A stretch of 64,000 nucleotides of DNA from Glandiceps talaboti (GCF_964340395.1 NC_135567.1:9327984-9391983), one strand, 5' to 3'. Counted from the stretch's first letter, positions 23,141 to 33,714 are shown. Notes: generated from the sequence alone by a model not told the origin. A program made the numbers and translations.

Positions 23141-23197
23141 TGAATTATGTGTCTGTGTGTATGAGATGTTGTACAGTCTGTCACATTACAGGGCTTA

Positions 23198-23414
23198 CCA
23201 ATCTGATTAAAATCCGATGTGTAGATAGGCTACGGTTGTTTTTGTTACCTTTACTTCATCGTAATTGTGTCTTTTACATGCGTCTTTTGTCTTCCGGGTG
23301 TTACCGCCTATCTCACCCAGAAGACAAAAGACGCATGTAAAAGACACAATTACGATGAAGTAAATGTAAAAAAAGAGCCGTAGCCTATCTACACATTGGA
23401 TTTTAATCAGATTG
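23198..23414. mobile_element. Foldback element, family 1, copy 1
   Basis: The ends are CAATCTGATTAAAATCCGAT and its inverse, and the interior is a long near-perfect palindrome around CCGGGTG / CACCCAG. It is flanked by an apparent 8-bp target duplication AGGGCTTA. The paralogous site at 35,440-35,452 (CAGGACTTATGTG) lacks the element. Confidence 0.85.
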
Positions 23415-23900
23415 AGGGCTTAAGTGATTATAGGTGATATAAGGCAAAACATATTGATGGCTTGCTAACTAGTCACGCATATCTGAACAAACATGATATA
23501 AAACCTAGTATAATGGACCAATCTGTGCAGATTAATACCCTAGATATTTTGCAAATATTGCTGCCAAATACCAATGCTAGGAATTATTCACATATTGTTG
23601 TGCAGTACAAAGTTAATAACTGTTCTGTAATTGTTGCCAAATTTTTAATTTGTATAGTATTGTAATATGGAATATAGAGGCGAGCAGCCTATCAATTTGA
23701 TTGTGTTAACATATAGAGTTTTGTGTAATTCTACTTCAAGAGGTCAATGAACTATCGGTGAAATCGAGACCTACCTTTAAAGGCCCGGCTTTCAATCCCA
23801 GGTTCTCGCATTAGTGGCTACTCCGCCCCGCAAACATCACCTTATCTACTGTCAGTAAATAGAATGCCTAACGCATGCATATCAATTTCAAGTTTTACTG

Positions 23901-24000
23901 NNNNNNNNNNNNNNNNNNNNNNNNNNNNNNNNNNNNNNNNNNNNNNNNNNNNNNNNNNNNNNNNNNNNNNNNNNNNNNNNNNNNNNNNNNNNNNNNNNNN
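23901..24000. other. Assembly gap of 100 N
   Basis: Unresolved bases. The sequence at the right edge is the 3' end of an NXPE exon 4 copy, so the missing part probably holds the rest of that exon and flank. Confidence 1.
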
Positions 24001-24014
24001 GCTTAAAATTGTTG
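24001..24014 (+). pseudogene. 3' end of an NXPE exon 4 copy, cut by the gap
   Basis: TTAAAATTGTTG|GTAAGTC matches the exon 4 end and donor of gene A (TTAAAATTATTG|GTAAGTC), here on the plus strand. Its 5' part is hidden in the run of N. Confidence 0.6.
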
Positions 24015-24639
24015 GTAAGTCTAGACATGTTATTAATCATTTCACTGTCATAAAAAGACTCCTTTGTCTGATGTGTGTGATTCGAAGCAACACACATTTG
24101 TTTTTCAAAGGATGTTACATCAAAATGGCTGTCTACACGTAATTGTAAATGCGTCTTAAGTTTTTGTCATTTTTCTTCTATTAAATATTTGTCGTATTTT
24201 ATCAAAGGTCGGCAAAAATGCAGACAAATACTGGCATGTTTAGAAAACAAAGTCATGTTATGTGTTGCCTTCTGGACAGACATGCCAACGCACGTGTACA
24301 CATTCCAATCTCTTTCACATTTGTGTTCTTAACTAACGATCTCATGATCGTAACAAAATTAGCATATATTCTTTTGTCTAAGGGATGACGTAATGTCTGG
24401 CCATACTATAATTGCAATCAGATCATGGCGGGTCAATTTAAATGTCAATTTAAATGTCAATTTATTACTTTGGTAATACTATACAAACCCTGTTTTGGAC
24501 CACCATAGTTGCAGATTAGTTGTCAGTCATGGACAATGTATTATTACAGTGACCAGGGTGGTTATGTTTTGGTTATATTTGATTTGGAATTAAAATGGAT
24601 TGTTGAGAGTGATAAAATGCAATAACAAATTGAAAATAT

Positions 24640-25260
24640 TATACTCTTACCCATACAAATTGAAAAAAAGGGCAGAGAATTCAATAATTTTATTGTAAAG
24701 GTGGCCATTTTGAATGTATAATGAGGTCACATGACCAATATTTGCATATTTTGGGGATGCTTTTTTATGACCAGTTCAAAAATATATGGTTTCATCAGAT
24801 CATCATTGGTCAGTTTGGCCTCAAACAATCCTGCAATATGGTACTTCCACTCATTGAATTGCATGCAAAAATAACGAGTTACCACATTTTTACCAGGGTG
24901 AAAATCAAAATTACATACATAAATCTTTACATATTATGTAATATTTCTATATTATTCCACAGGCTGGTAACATTGAGGGCTAAAATTCTATAAAAAACTG
25001 AGAACTTTGTACTCTCACCAATACAGATTATAAAAATGTGAAAAATATTTCATAACTTTACTGGTTTGGTGGCCATTTTGAATATTTAATGAGGTCACAT
25101 AGCAAAAATTTGCATATTTGTGGAAATTATTATATATGTAGATTCCATAAATATATAGTTTTCCTGGGTCATCCTTGGTCAGTTTGGACACCAGGTGTTA
25201 TGTAACATGGTACCAACACCTATATTATACCTTCTCAGGGGCTTAGGGTTCAAAGTGTTA
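24640..25260 (+). repeat. Two diverged tandem copies of a roughly 350-bp repeat
   Basis: Shared blocks in each copy are TAATGAGGTCACATG/A, TTTGCATATTT, ATATATGGTTT/ATATATAGTTT, and CATCNTTGGTCAGTTTGG. No coding potential recognised. Confidence 0.65.
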
Positions 25261-25689
25261 AAATTAAGCAATAACCCCCGCCGAAGGCTGGTATACACAA
25301 GATTTTGGCACAATCCGCGATATATAGCACGAGCTGAATGGCGAGTGCTACTATGGAGCGAACTGTACCAAATTCGAGTTATTGCTATTATATTATATCA
25401 AAATATTTCTTCTAAATGTGATTCTGTGGTTATTTATATACCTGAAAAGGCGAATTCGAACGTACAGAAAAAGATCGTCGGGAACGACCATATTTTGATG
25501 AGTGGATACGTTCATGTCGCCCACACACACACACTGCATGAACACAAACCATACACTGCATTGCATTGCATTGATAAATTATTTTATTTACATCATATAA
25601 TTCATAACGAAAACGAGTTGAAAACTAGCAACAAAGAAAACGGGGCAAGAGGTCAAAGAAAGTAACAATTTTGTTTGGATATTTACATA

Positions 25690-26520
25690 AGAACAATACA
25701 ATCATGCTATGGGCGTGGTCTTGTTGCTAGGCAAATTTATGTACATTTTTGAATTTTTACTCAATTCTCTATTAATCCCTGTTATCTTTGTGAAATACAC
25801 AACCGTTTGGCTGTTACTATGGGCGTGGTCATGGTTGCTAGGGATATTTGCATACATTTTTTAAAATGTTTTCTCATTTGCCAACCAGAAGATATTGTTA
25901 ATTAAACAAAATATACTGTCATTTGCTAAGGGTGTGGTCATAGTTGCTTGAGCCAATTTTGTCAACATGTTTTGAAGAAAATCTGCAGAATAACACTTTC
26001 AGAAATATCTCACTAACTTTCAGACTCATTGACCAAGTACTTTTTGAAATATAAGTTTTCGACCACAAATGAACATTTTTACACCTAATTGGCATATCGC
26101 TCTTGGAATCATTGTATACTTAATATTTCTTCGTCCATACACCCCTAGATGCATTCCCATTAAATTTCAGCCCAATCTGCTCAGTCGTTTTGGAATTATA
26201 GATTTTTGACCAAAAAGGCACATTTGTAGCCCTAATTTGCATATCACTGATGGGACCATGAACAATTCTTAGTAAAATCCTCCTGAAGACCGTTTCACCC
26301 AAATTTCAACCCATAGTGTTTGAGTTTAAGGTTTATGACCAAAAATCACATTTTTTGACCCAACTCACAATATGGTGTTAAGATCATTTTGATTTGAACA
26401 ATTTCACAACTAGACACCCAAGGTAATGGACCCATCAAATATCATGGCAATCGGTTCAGTGGTTTTGACTTTAAGTTGTTTACACACACACACACACACA
26501 CACACACAGACGTGGTTGAT
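25690..26520. repeat. Interspersed-repeat block with internal repeats and a (CA)n tail
   Basis: A roughly 125-bp unit with CTATGGGCGTGGTC...TTGCTAG appears three times (25,707; 25,817; 25,927). The later part has GACCAAAAAGGCACATTTG-like segments repeated with about 120-bp spacing. It ends GGCAATCGGTTCAGTGGTTT then CACACACA, as in many non-autonomous elements of marine invertebrates. No ends or target duplications were identified. Confidence 0.5.
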
Positions 26521-26802
26521 CCATATATAACCTCAGTTCAGTTGTGTTAATAAAAAATCTGGCTCTTGATAGTTTCATGCACATTTCCTACAAGGTATCC
26601 ACATCCACCTAGATATCATTTCAGAGGGTACATAGATTATGAAAAATATGGACAACCTTTTACAGTATAATCATGATGTCTGATAAGCTCAAATTCTGGC
26701 CAACTGGGTATTACATATGAATGGGTTTTTTATTTGTATGAATTCTCATGTGTAATTTCATATTACAAATTTCATTAAAATGTTTACTTCATGATACAAA
26801 TA
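26521..26802. other. 3' flank of the zinc-finger gene
   Basis: Probable 3' UTR and flank on the minus strand. It includes a degenerate extension of finger-like sequence near 26,720-26,760 (TTTGTATGAATTCTCATGTG, the His-x3-His region pattern), suggesting a decayed ninth finger after the stop. Confidence 0.4.
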
Positions 26803-27755
26803 TCATTTATCATTTGTATGGAGTCTCATGTGAGCATTTAGATTAGTTACTTGGTGAAAACCTTTACCACACTCCTTACATACAAATGGTCTTTCACTTG
26901 TATGGATTCTCATGTGTACTTTCAAATTACCACTATGAGTAAAACTTTTACCACACTCCTTACATACAAATGGTCTTTCATTTGTGTGGCTTCTCATGTG
27001 TACTTTCAAATGACCATTTTGAATAAAACTTTTACCACACTCCTTACATACAAATGGTCTTTCATTTGTGTGGCTTCTCATGTGTACTTTCAAATCACCA
27101 CTTTGAGTAAAACTTTGACCACATTCCTTACATACAAATGGTCTTTCATTTGTATGGATTCTCATGTGTACTTTCAAATGACTACTTTGAGCAAAACTTT
27201 TACCACACTCCTTACATACAAATGGTCTTTCATTTGTATGGATTCTCATGTGTACCTTCAAATGACTACTTTGAGTAAAACCTTTACCACACTCCTTACA
27301 TACAAATGGTCTTTCATTTGTGTGGGTTCTCATATGTCTTTCCAAATAAGCACATCGAGCAAAACATTCATCACACTCCTTACATGCAAATCGTCTTTCA
27401 TTTGTGTGGATTCTCATGTGCTTTTTCAGATCACCATTTTGAACAAAACTTTCACTACACTCTTCAAGTACAAATGACCTTTCATTTGTATGCATTCCGT
27501 TGTCATCTCTTATATCACCATAACCTACACAATGTTCCTCAGAGTTTGGCGGAGATTGTTCATTGCTAATAATATCACTATTTTCACATGCAATTATAGT
27601 TTGTTGAGAATTCTGGCTCTCATTGGTCACTAACACATCACAGTCACTTCTTGTTCTGTACTCTATACAATGCTCCTCAGTGTCTTCTTCAACCATGACT
27701 TCATCCAATGTAACAAGTCCATGTTGACAAAGACAATCTATTACCATGAATTTAT
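26803..27755 (-). CDS. C2H2 zinc-finger protein, exon 2
   Basis: The main exon of a predicted 351-residue nuclear protein. An acidic N-terminal region ([16 protein letters not shown]) comes first. Eight C2H2 units follow at 28-residue spacing, with consensus [20 protein letters not shown], then VHMRIHTN. The linker is TNERPF rather than TGEKPF. Finger 1 ([10 protein letters not shown]) lacks its first cysteine and is probably dead; fingers 2-8 keep both Cys and both His. Helix positions -1/2/3/6 read RAYR, QSHV, QSHV, QGDV, QGHV, HGNV and QTNA, so fingers 3-7 all have Val at +6. The acceptor TGTCAACAG and exon 1 at 28,231 keep the frame. Likely a sequence-specific DNA-binding factor; target unknown. 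No KRAB, SCAN or BTB domain is visible. Confidence 0.88.
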
Positions 27756-28230
27756 CTGTTGACACAAAGGAATAAAGATGTTAGTGAAGTGACTCATTGA
27801 TCACATATGTAAATCAACATTTTAATATTATTATGAATTGTTGAAAAGACAGTGATCATCTGAAGACTATATTAGGGGTCCTCATTTAGCCAGTTTAGTC
27901 AACTCTGAGTTGACTCTACTCTTACCGAACCTAAAAAAGAGTAAATATGAACAGTAAATGTTCACTCTGAATAGGGTTAGATTTAATAGGTCATGTTGAT
28001 TTCACAAGTAGGATACCATGATAAAATTGTGTTAGAATTAAAAATCCAAAATAGATATCCAATCCTCCTCCATATTACCACTTTAACGAGTTCATCTTTG
28101 GCAAAAAGCAGTTTCATTATATTTTATTCAAATCCTAGACTACTGGATTGAAAATCTGCAAATAACAAACTTGTTATCAAATCAATATTCTACAATGGAA
28201 TGAGTGATGTTATGTTTTTAAAAAAAATAC

Positions 28231-28333
28231 CTTTGTCAGAGAGTGTATTATTCTCAAGTCGATTAAGTAAGACTTGATATGCTTCATTCAAGTCTCGTTC
28301 ATATAGACTAAATACCAACTCTTCATTGTCCAT
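28231..28333 (-). CDS. C2H2 zinc-finger protein, exon 1 (start codon)
   Basis: Encodes MDNEELVFSLYERDLNEAYQ, then VLLNRLENNTLSDK. The donor is G|GTATTT. An acceptor (CTTTCAGTTTCAG) lies just before the ATG, so a further non-coding 5' exon is expected upstream near 28.6-29 kb. The last base joins exon 2 to make Asp. The acidic, helix-prone sequence resembles short N-terminal modules of invertebrate zinc-finger families but I do not recognise a named domain. Confidence 0.7.
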
Positions 28334-29390
28334 TTCTGAAACTGAAAGAAAATGCAAATTTAGTCACCGTTTAGAAAAAAAAAGACAAAATATTCTATAT
28401 TTTGCCCACTGGTGGCGCTGTTTGAAGAACAGCATGCATGGAAGTATAACCCACGATGCAACCATTGAAGATTTTCAGATGATAGTATGTATTTCAAACA
28501 AGATTTTCAGAACCATGTTTTTATATGTGGTAACAGAATGGACTCATGAACAGAAACTTGTGGGACGCCGTGCTGACATAGTTACGCTCAGAATGTAGTT
28601 ACTAACTGTAATACATAATATAGTATGGGCATTGCAAGGTGCTCTTTATATCGGGCGCGGGTCATGATCCCGAGTGTTCATTTAGTCGATTGCGTCCGAA
28701 TATTTCACTGTCAAATTACTCTACAGGGTCAGGTACTTACCTAGAGTTTATCTTACTTGATATAGTCTAGTGAGTGATTGAAGGAAAGGACCCACGATCC
28801 GGGAGATAGTCGCTCAAACAACTAACTGGGATTGTCACTGAGGCTGCACTGAGCCAGCTGAGACGCCAAGGTCGCTGTTTACAAGCTAGGTCAAATGTTA
28901 TCGCACATGCGCACTTCAGTTCTATAAATTAACCAACGCAGTATATTCCTTGCCTCGGTCCTGCACGCCCCCTTTTCAAACTTTAATAACTAGCTGAAAG
29001 TGATATATTTTTTTAGACTCAACGAAAAAGTTTGACTTCTAAAATCACAGAGCCACTAAAGAAAACACGTCGCAAAATGCTTGGTTCGGGCATGAATGAT
29101 TTTAGGAGAAACACTGTATTGAAATATTTACCTCATCCGTTGTTCATTGAAAGTCTTTGTCAGTGTAGTGATGTATTTTAAGTTTTAAGTTTATCTCATG
29201 ATAAATATGTGAAAAAAAACATGAGTAAAAAATACTTCCATGAGGCAATCTCTGTAGAATGCACTAGCTGTGTACAACTGTAAAGTTTTTTGAAACTGTT
29301 TTGTAATAATGACTTAATCATAATACTCATGTATCATACACCTACACAGTATTGAATCACCACCACTGGGTAAAAGTATATATATACACA
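28334..29390. other. Probable promoter region of the zinc-finger gene
   Basis: 28,600-28,960 is more CpG-containing than its surroundings (for example GGGCGCGGGTCATGATCCCG and CACGATCCGGGAGATAGTCG). That fits a 5' exon and promoter for the minus-strand gene. The rest is AT-rich without features. Confidence 0.35.
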
Positions 29391-29467
29391 TTGTGCAATA
29401 TATCCTATCATATTTTTTCTTGAATCCGCACCCAAAAATCAGTACCCATATGAATTATAATGTTAAT

Positions 29468-29613
29468 GTATGTATGTGTGCATGTACGTATGTATGTATG
29501 TATGTATATGTATGCATGTGTGTATGTATGTATGTATGTATGTATGTATGTATGTATGTATGTATGTATGTATGTATGTATGCATGCATGCATGCATGCA
29601 TGTATGTGTGTGT
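29468..29613. repeat. (GTAT)n microsatellite
   Basis: Tetranucleotide run with GCAT variants. Interrupted on its right by a foldback element and resuming as (GT)n and (GTAT)n at 29,846-29,940. Confidence 0.95.
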
Positions 29614-29840
29614 CAATCTGATTAAAATCCGATGTAGATGTCGGCTAATCGTGCATTGCTATCTTACCATCGTTATTTAGCTTGAATTGACCTTCGCAGT
29701 AGATGTTTACGTTTTTAGCCTGATAGAGGAGGCGATCAGGCTAAAAACGTAAACATCTACTACGAAGGTCAATTCAAGCTAAATAACGATGGTAAGATAG
29801 CAATGCACGATTAGCCGACATCTACATCGGATTTTAATCA

Positions 29841-29845
<5 letters not shown>
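29614..29845. mobile_element. Foldback element, family 1, copy 2
   Basis: The ends CAATCTGATTAAAATCCGAT and the inverse match the copy at 23,198-23,414. The interior, a near-perfect palindrome centred near CTGATAGAGGAGGCGATCAG, is unrelated to that copy. It sits inside a GT-rich microsatellite, so an 8-bp duplication (TGTGTGTG) is compatible but not provable. Confidence 0.85.
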
Positions 29846-29889
<44 letters not shown>

Positions 29890-29940
29890 TGTGTATGTAT
29901 GTATGTATGTATGTATGTATGTATGTATGTATGTATGTGT

Positions 29941-30742
29941 AGCGATATGCTAGGGACCGGTCAGTTTCTTTGGCCTGGGGGTGGGGGGGGGGGCGATGGA
30001 TAGGGAGGGGGTCATCCTGTTTTTGAAATTGGCAGTAGGGGGGGTCATGCTGTTTTCAAAATTGTGGATAGGGGTGGTCATTGTGTTTTGGATTGTGATG
30101 GATGGGAAGAAAAAATCCTTTTTCTACAATGGCATATAGCCATGTGTCCGAAACGTGATACATGTAAATATTTGTTTTGGCCCAGTTTCTTACATGAATA
30201 ATATTACTTATTAGTTCAAGCATAACTATAAATATACATATACATGTATTACCTAGCTACCACACTAGTTACAGAACATGTCATGTAAATGCTTGGCTGT
30301 TTCACAATCAGTGCTTCACTTATATTGCACTTTGGGGCAAAGGTGAACTTGAAGGTTTCGTAATGGTAATCTTCATAGATAGTTTATAAAAGAAGTTATA
30401 CAACTTTTTGGCTCGTCTCTATTGTTCAAACCATGCTCTCTTTTTCTGTTACCGTACACTTTTCACTCATTAATTATAAATTCACGTTAATCGGACTGCT
30501 TTCAACAAAGAAAAAGGCCGCTACAAGTTAACTCAAACAAAGAAAGAGTCCACACCAAGTTAACCCAAAGAAAGAAAGAGTCCGCAGTTTAGTTATTCTC
30601 AACAATTGGGAATATATCAATGTTAACGAGGTAATTCAAAAAGAAACAATCTGACAGGTGTACACAACCAATGAAAACAAAGAAGCTCGAAACCAGGTGA
30701 AGTGCATTTAATTCCAGTCATAATGAAAATACAATACACAAT
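29941..30742. other. No recognised gene
   Basis: Contains a G-rich tract near 29,978-30,080 with repeated GGGGGTCATNCTGTTTT segments and two copies of AAGAAAGAGTCC near 30,540-30,590. No exon seen. Confidence 0.35.
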
Positions 30743-31195
30743 TCAAAATGTAAATTGAATCTTCGTGTTCTCTTTGACTACATTTATTGTAACTGGTGAC
30801 GATTCAACAATCGAATCCTTCGATGCAGTGTTACATTCAACAGTCTCACTGGAACTGCTTTCAGAAAGACGTAGGGTAGATCCTACCTGCACTTCTTTCC
30901 ATACAGTAACACCCCATCGTGTCGCCTTGCGAGTGGCTGGTGGAACACGTGCTTTCTGGTATTCCTCCACTTTGGTGTTGTCAACCGGAGGTAGAAACCG
31001 AAATTCTTTTTGTATGTCAGTTAACTTAAAATCTTCAGCATCATCTACGTCGACCTGGGATAGAAAATATTCCCTATTCCAATTGACTACAGACTTTTGG
31101 AGCGACATAATACGAGACGAGGGAACGAACACTTCGACGACGGTTCGACTGTGGTGTCTGACTAGGAGACACAATGCTGCCACACCCGAATACAC
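30743..31195 (-). CDS. Crypton / DUF3504-type N-terminal domain-like open frame
   Basis: A 150-residue open frame. Its middle reads FLPPVDNTKVEEYQKARVPP, then ATRKATRWGVTVWKE. The pattern 'P..T.k.T.WgvkvW.eW' is familiar from the N-terminal region of ZMYM/QRICH-type proteins and Crypton-derived genes, which come from tyrosine-recombinase transposons. Right after it is a potential donor (GTGCAG|GTAGGA), so the true exon may end near 30,890 and the rest be intron. No recombinase domain was found nearby. Either a 5' exon of a domesticated or transposon gene whose other exons are absent, or an isolated remnant. The start could also be the internal Met (MSLQKSVVNW). Confidence 0.4.
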   Translation of the reverse strand: MYSGVAALCLLVRHHSRTVVEVFVPSSRIMSLQKSVVNWNREYFLSQVDVDDAEDFKLTDIQKEFRFLPPVDNTKVEEYQKARVPPATRKATRWGVTVWKEVQVGSTLRLSESSSSETVECNTASKDSIVESSPVTINVVKENTKIQFTF

Positions 31196-31403
31196 ACGTG
31201 TGTCTAATTATAATACTACCACCTGTTAAACTAAAATGTTCTATTTTTGATTGGCTAAACTCAGTGTTCTCAATTCAAGCAAATGACAACGTGTTGTAAA
31301 ACAGTCCCATCAATTGTAATTTACATAACGTGCTGCTGCGTTCATTGCCAGGGAGGAAGTCGCTTGAAAACTACAAAACTCGCCAAATTCGCAGTATAAC
31401 TTC

Positions 31404-31564
31404 GTTATAGTACGTGTCCTCGGACATTTACTGTTTTTATTCGGACAGTTTTGGTTAACCCATCAGTTATTTTGTCCTCGGCTGCGCCTCGGACAAAATA
31501 ACAGACGGGTTAACCAAAACTGTCCGAATAAAAACAGTAAATGTCCGAGGACACGTACTATAAC
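31404..31564. mobile_element. Foldback element, family 2
   Basis: A roughly 75-bp perfect or nearly perfect inverted repeat, GTTATAGTACGTGTCCTCGG ... CCGAGGACACGTACTATAAC, with a short centre (CCTCGGCTGCGCCTCGG). No open frame; a MITE-like hairpin. Confidence 0.85.
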
Positions 31565-31698
31565 TATCAGTTAATCTAAAATGTTCGCTTCTCGTCAGTA
31601 TGAACTTGTCAGAATGGATTAATACACTTTCTATTTTGGACACTACATGTTATTGACACTAAAAATCACCACATCTCATCAGATTCCAGTTTCTGTAT

Positions 31699-32855
31699 AT
31701 GACTATAGAGTTTCAATTAGGCAGCACAGTGGTACTACCGAACCAGAGTGACTATAGAGTTTCAATTAGGCAGCACAGTGGTACTACCGAACCAGAGTGA
31801 CTATAGAGTTTCAATTAGACAGCACGGTGTTACTACCAAACCAGAGTGACTATAGAGTTTCAATTAGGCAGCACAGTATTACTACCAAACCAGAGTGACT
31901 ATAGAGTTTCAATTAGACAGCACGGTGTTACTACCAAACCAGAGTGACTATAGAGTTTCAATTAGACAGCACGGTGTTACTACCAAACCAGAGTGACTAT
32001 AGAGTTTCAATTAGACAGCACAGTGGTACTACCAAACCAGAGTGACTATAGAGTTTCAATTAGGCAGTACGGTGTTACTACCAAACCAGAGTGACTATAG
32101 AGTTTCAATTAGGCAGCACGGTGTTACTACCAAACCAGAGTGACTATAGAGTTTCAATTAGGCAGCACGGTGTTACTACCAAAACAGAATGACTATAGAG
32201 TTTCAATTAGGCAGCACAGTGGTACTACCAAACCAGAGTGACTATAGAGTTTCAATTAGGCAGCACAATGGTACTACCAAACCAGAGTGACTGTAGAGTT
32301 TCAATTAGGCAGCACGGTGGTACTACCAAACCAGAGTGACTATAGAGTTTCAATTAGACAGCACGGTGTTACTACCAAACCAGAGTGACTATAGAGTTTC
32401 AATTAGACAGCACGGTGTTACTACCAAACCAGAGTGACTATAGAGTTTCAATTAGACAGCACGGTGTTACTACCAAACCAGAGTGACTATAGAGTTTCAA
32501 TTAGACAGCACAGTGGTACTACCAAACCAGAGTGACTATAGAGTTTCAATTAGGCAGTACGGTGTTACTACCAAACCAGAGTGACTATAGAGTTTCAATT
32601 AGGCAGCACGGTGTTACTACCAAACCAGAGTGACTATAGAGTTTCAATTAGGCAGCACGGTGTTACTACCAAAACAGAATGACTATAGAGTTTCAATTAG
32701 GCAGCACAGTATTACTACCAAACCAGAGTGACTATAGAGTTTCAATTAGGCAGCACAGTGTTACTACCAAACCAGAGTGACTATAGAGTTTCAATTAGGC
32801 AGCACGGTGTTACTACCAAACTAGAGTGACTATAGAGTTTCAATTAGGCAGCACT
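31699..32855 (+). repeat. 49-bp minisatellite, about 24 units, upstream of NXPE gene B
   Basis: The unit begins GACTATAGAGTTTCAATTAG, continues GCAGCACGGTGTTACTACCA and ends AACCAGAGT. Variants repeat in a higher-order pattern, with a block of several units duplicated (compare 31,790-32,210 with 32,330-32,690). It ends 0.66 kb before the NXPE gene B start codon. Three units are in the inverted arm at 14,199 and single units lie before exon 3 of both NXPE genes. Confidence 0.97.
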
Positions 32856-33237
32856 TACTGGTGTTTTACATCTCAGACAAAGTGTGTGGTTATGAAGTGC
32901 ACACAATAAATATAGGTACTGATCGTTTGAGAGATTGTTTTCATTCTGGTTTGTCATAAAAAACTAACAATCACATTATCATAACATAATTAGCATATAT
33001 GATTTTGTCTAATGGATGACGTAATGTCTGGTCATACTATAATTGCAATCTGATCATGGTGGGTCAATTTAAATGTCAATTTGTTTCTTTGGAAATACTA
33101 TAGAAATCCTGTTTTGAACTAAAGTAGTTGTAGATTAGTTGTCAGCCATTAATAAATGTTTTATTACAGTGACATGGGTGGTGATGATTTGATTATGTTT
33201 GGTGATTTGGAATTAAATTCAGGGGTTTCCAAAAGGG

Positions 33238-33239
<2 letters not shown>

Positions 33240-33292
<53 letters not shown>

Positions 33293-33335
33293 ACAGACAC
33301 AGACACACACGCACGCACACTCAGGCGGACAGACA
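33240..33335. repeat. (CA)n microsatellite
   Basis: Dinucleotide run with CAGA and CACG variants in the 5' flank of NXPE gene B, about 190 bp from the start codon. Confidence 0.95.
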
Positions 33336-33339
33336 GACA

Positions 33340-33518
33340 GTGCATTATATACACTATGGTTGGTTAATACCTTACCATGTTTTTATATTAAATATTAATA
33401 TTGATTGATACTAATCTCAGGATGTTACAAATTTATACATATACACAGGTATATACATGTACACGTATTTAGCATTGTACGTGATTGGTGTAATTTCTGT
33501 CCAAAGAGTACTTTCAAA
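33340..33518 (+). promoter_or_regulatory. Candidate core promoter / 5' UTR of NXPE gene B
   Basis: This segment is kept in three places (12,115-12,297, 13,444-13,620 inverted, and here). It is partly shared with the gene A flank (TCTGTCCAAAGAGTACTTTC before the ATG). A TATA-like ATATTAATATTG and a pyrimidine context near GTAATTTCTGTCC are present. The transcription start cannot be fixed by eye. Confidence 0.35.
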
Positions 33519-33599
33519 ATGACTGTTCCTTTAAAATCCTTGGGAAAAGTATTTGCATTTATGGTTGGCTTATCCGTGGGACCTGTGGTGGAGATCATG
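33519..33599 (+). CDS. NXPE gene B, exon 1 (start codon, signal-anchor)
   Basis: 27 codons: MTVPLKSLGK, then VFAFMVGLSVGPVVEIM, donor ATG|GTGAGT. The hydrophobic stretch should target the protein to the secretory route as a signal peptide or type II anchor. Phase 0 matches exon 2. Complete gene B: exons 33,519, 36,279, 45,095, 46,093 and 47,123; 81+323+540+62+725 bp, open throughout, 576 residues. Confidence 0.83.
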
Positions 33600-33714
33600 G
33601 TGAGTAAAGTTTCACAACAAAATTTTGATTTCAGTGTCAAGTATATTTCCTGTATATGTCATCTAGGCAAGATTGATTTGAACTAGACAGTCCCAACAAT
33701 AACGTAAACCCTGA

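Larger units (their letters stand above)
23150..24610 (+). repeat. Mosaic duplicate of NXPE-locus segments, containing an assembly gap
   Basis: Three pieces are joined. 23,150-23,790 matches 35,420-35,945 (intron 1 of gene B), for example GGCAAAACATATTGATGGCT against GGCAAAACACATCGATTGCT. 24,001-24,335 matches 19,160-19,580 inverted (intron 4 and exon 4 end of gene A). 24,340-24,610 matches 32,985-33,215 (5' flank of gene B). Confidence 0.75.

Noticed and set aside
26851-27569. Plus-strand frames opposite the zinc-finger gene
   Set aside because: They are shadows of the 84-bp finger repeat; the minus strand has the Cys/His pattern.
31699-32855. CRISPR-like appearance of regular repeats (also 38,232-40,975 and 57,339-60,445)
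   Set aside because: Repeats are head-to-tail without unique spacers, units vary internally, and the context is intron-bearing animal DNA without cas genes. They are minisatellites.
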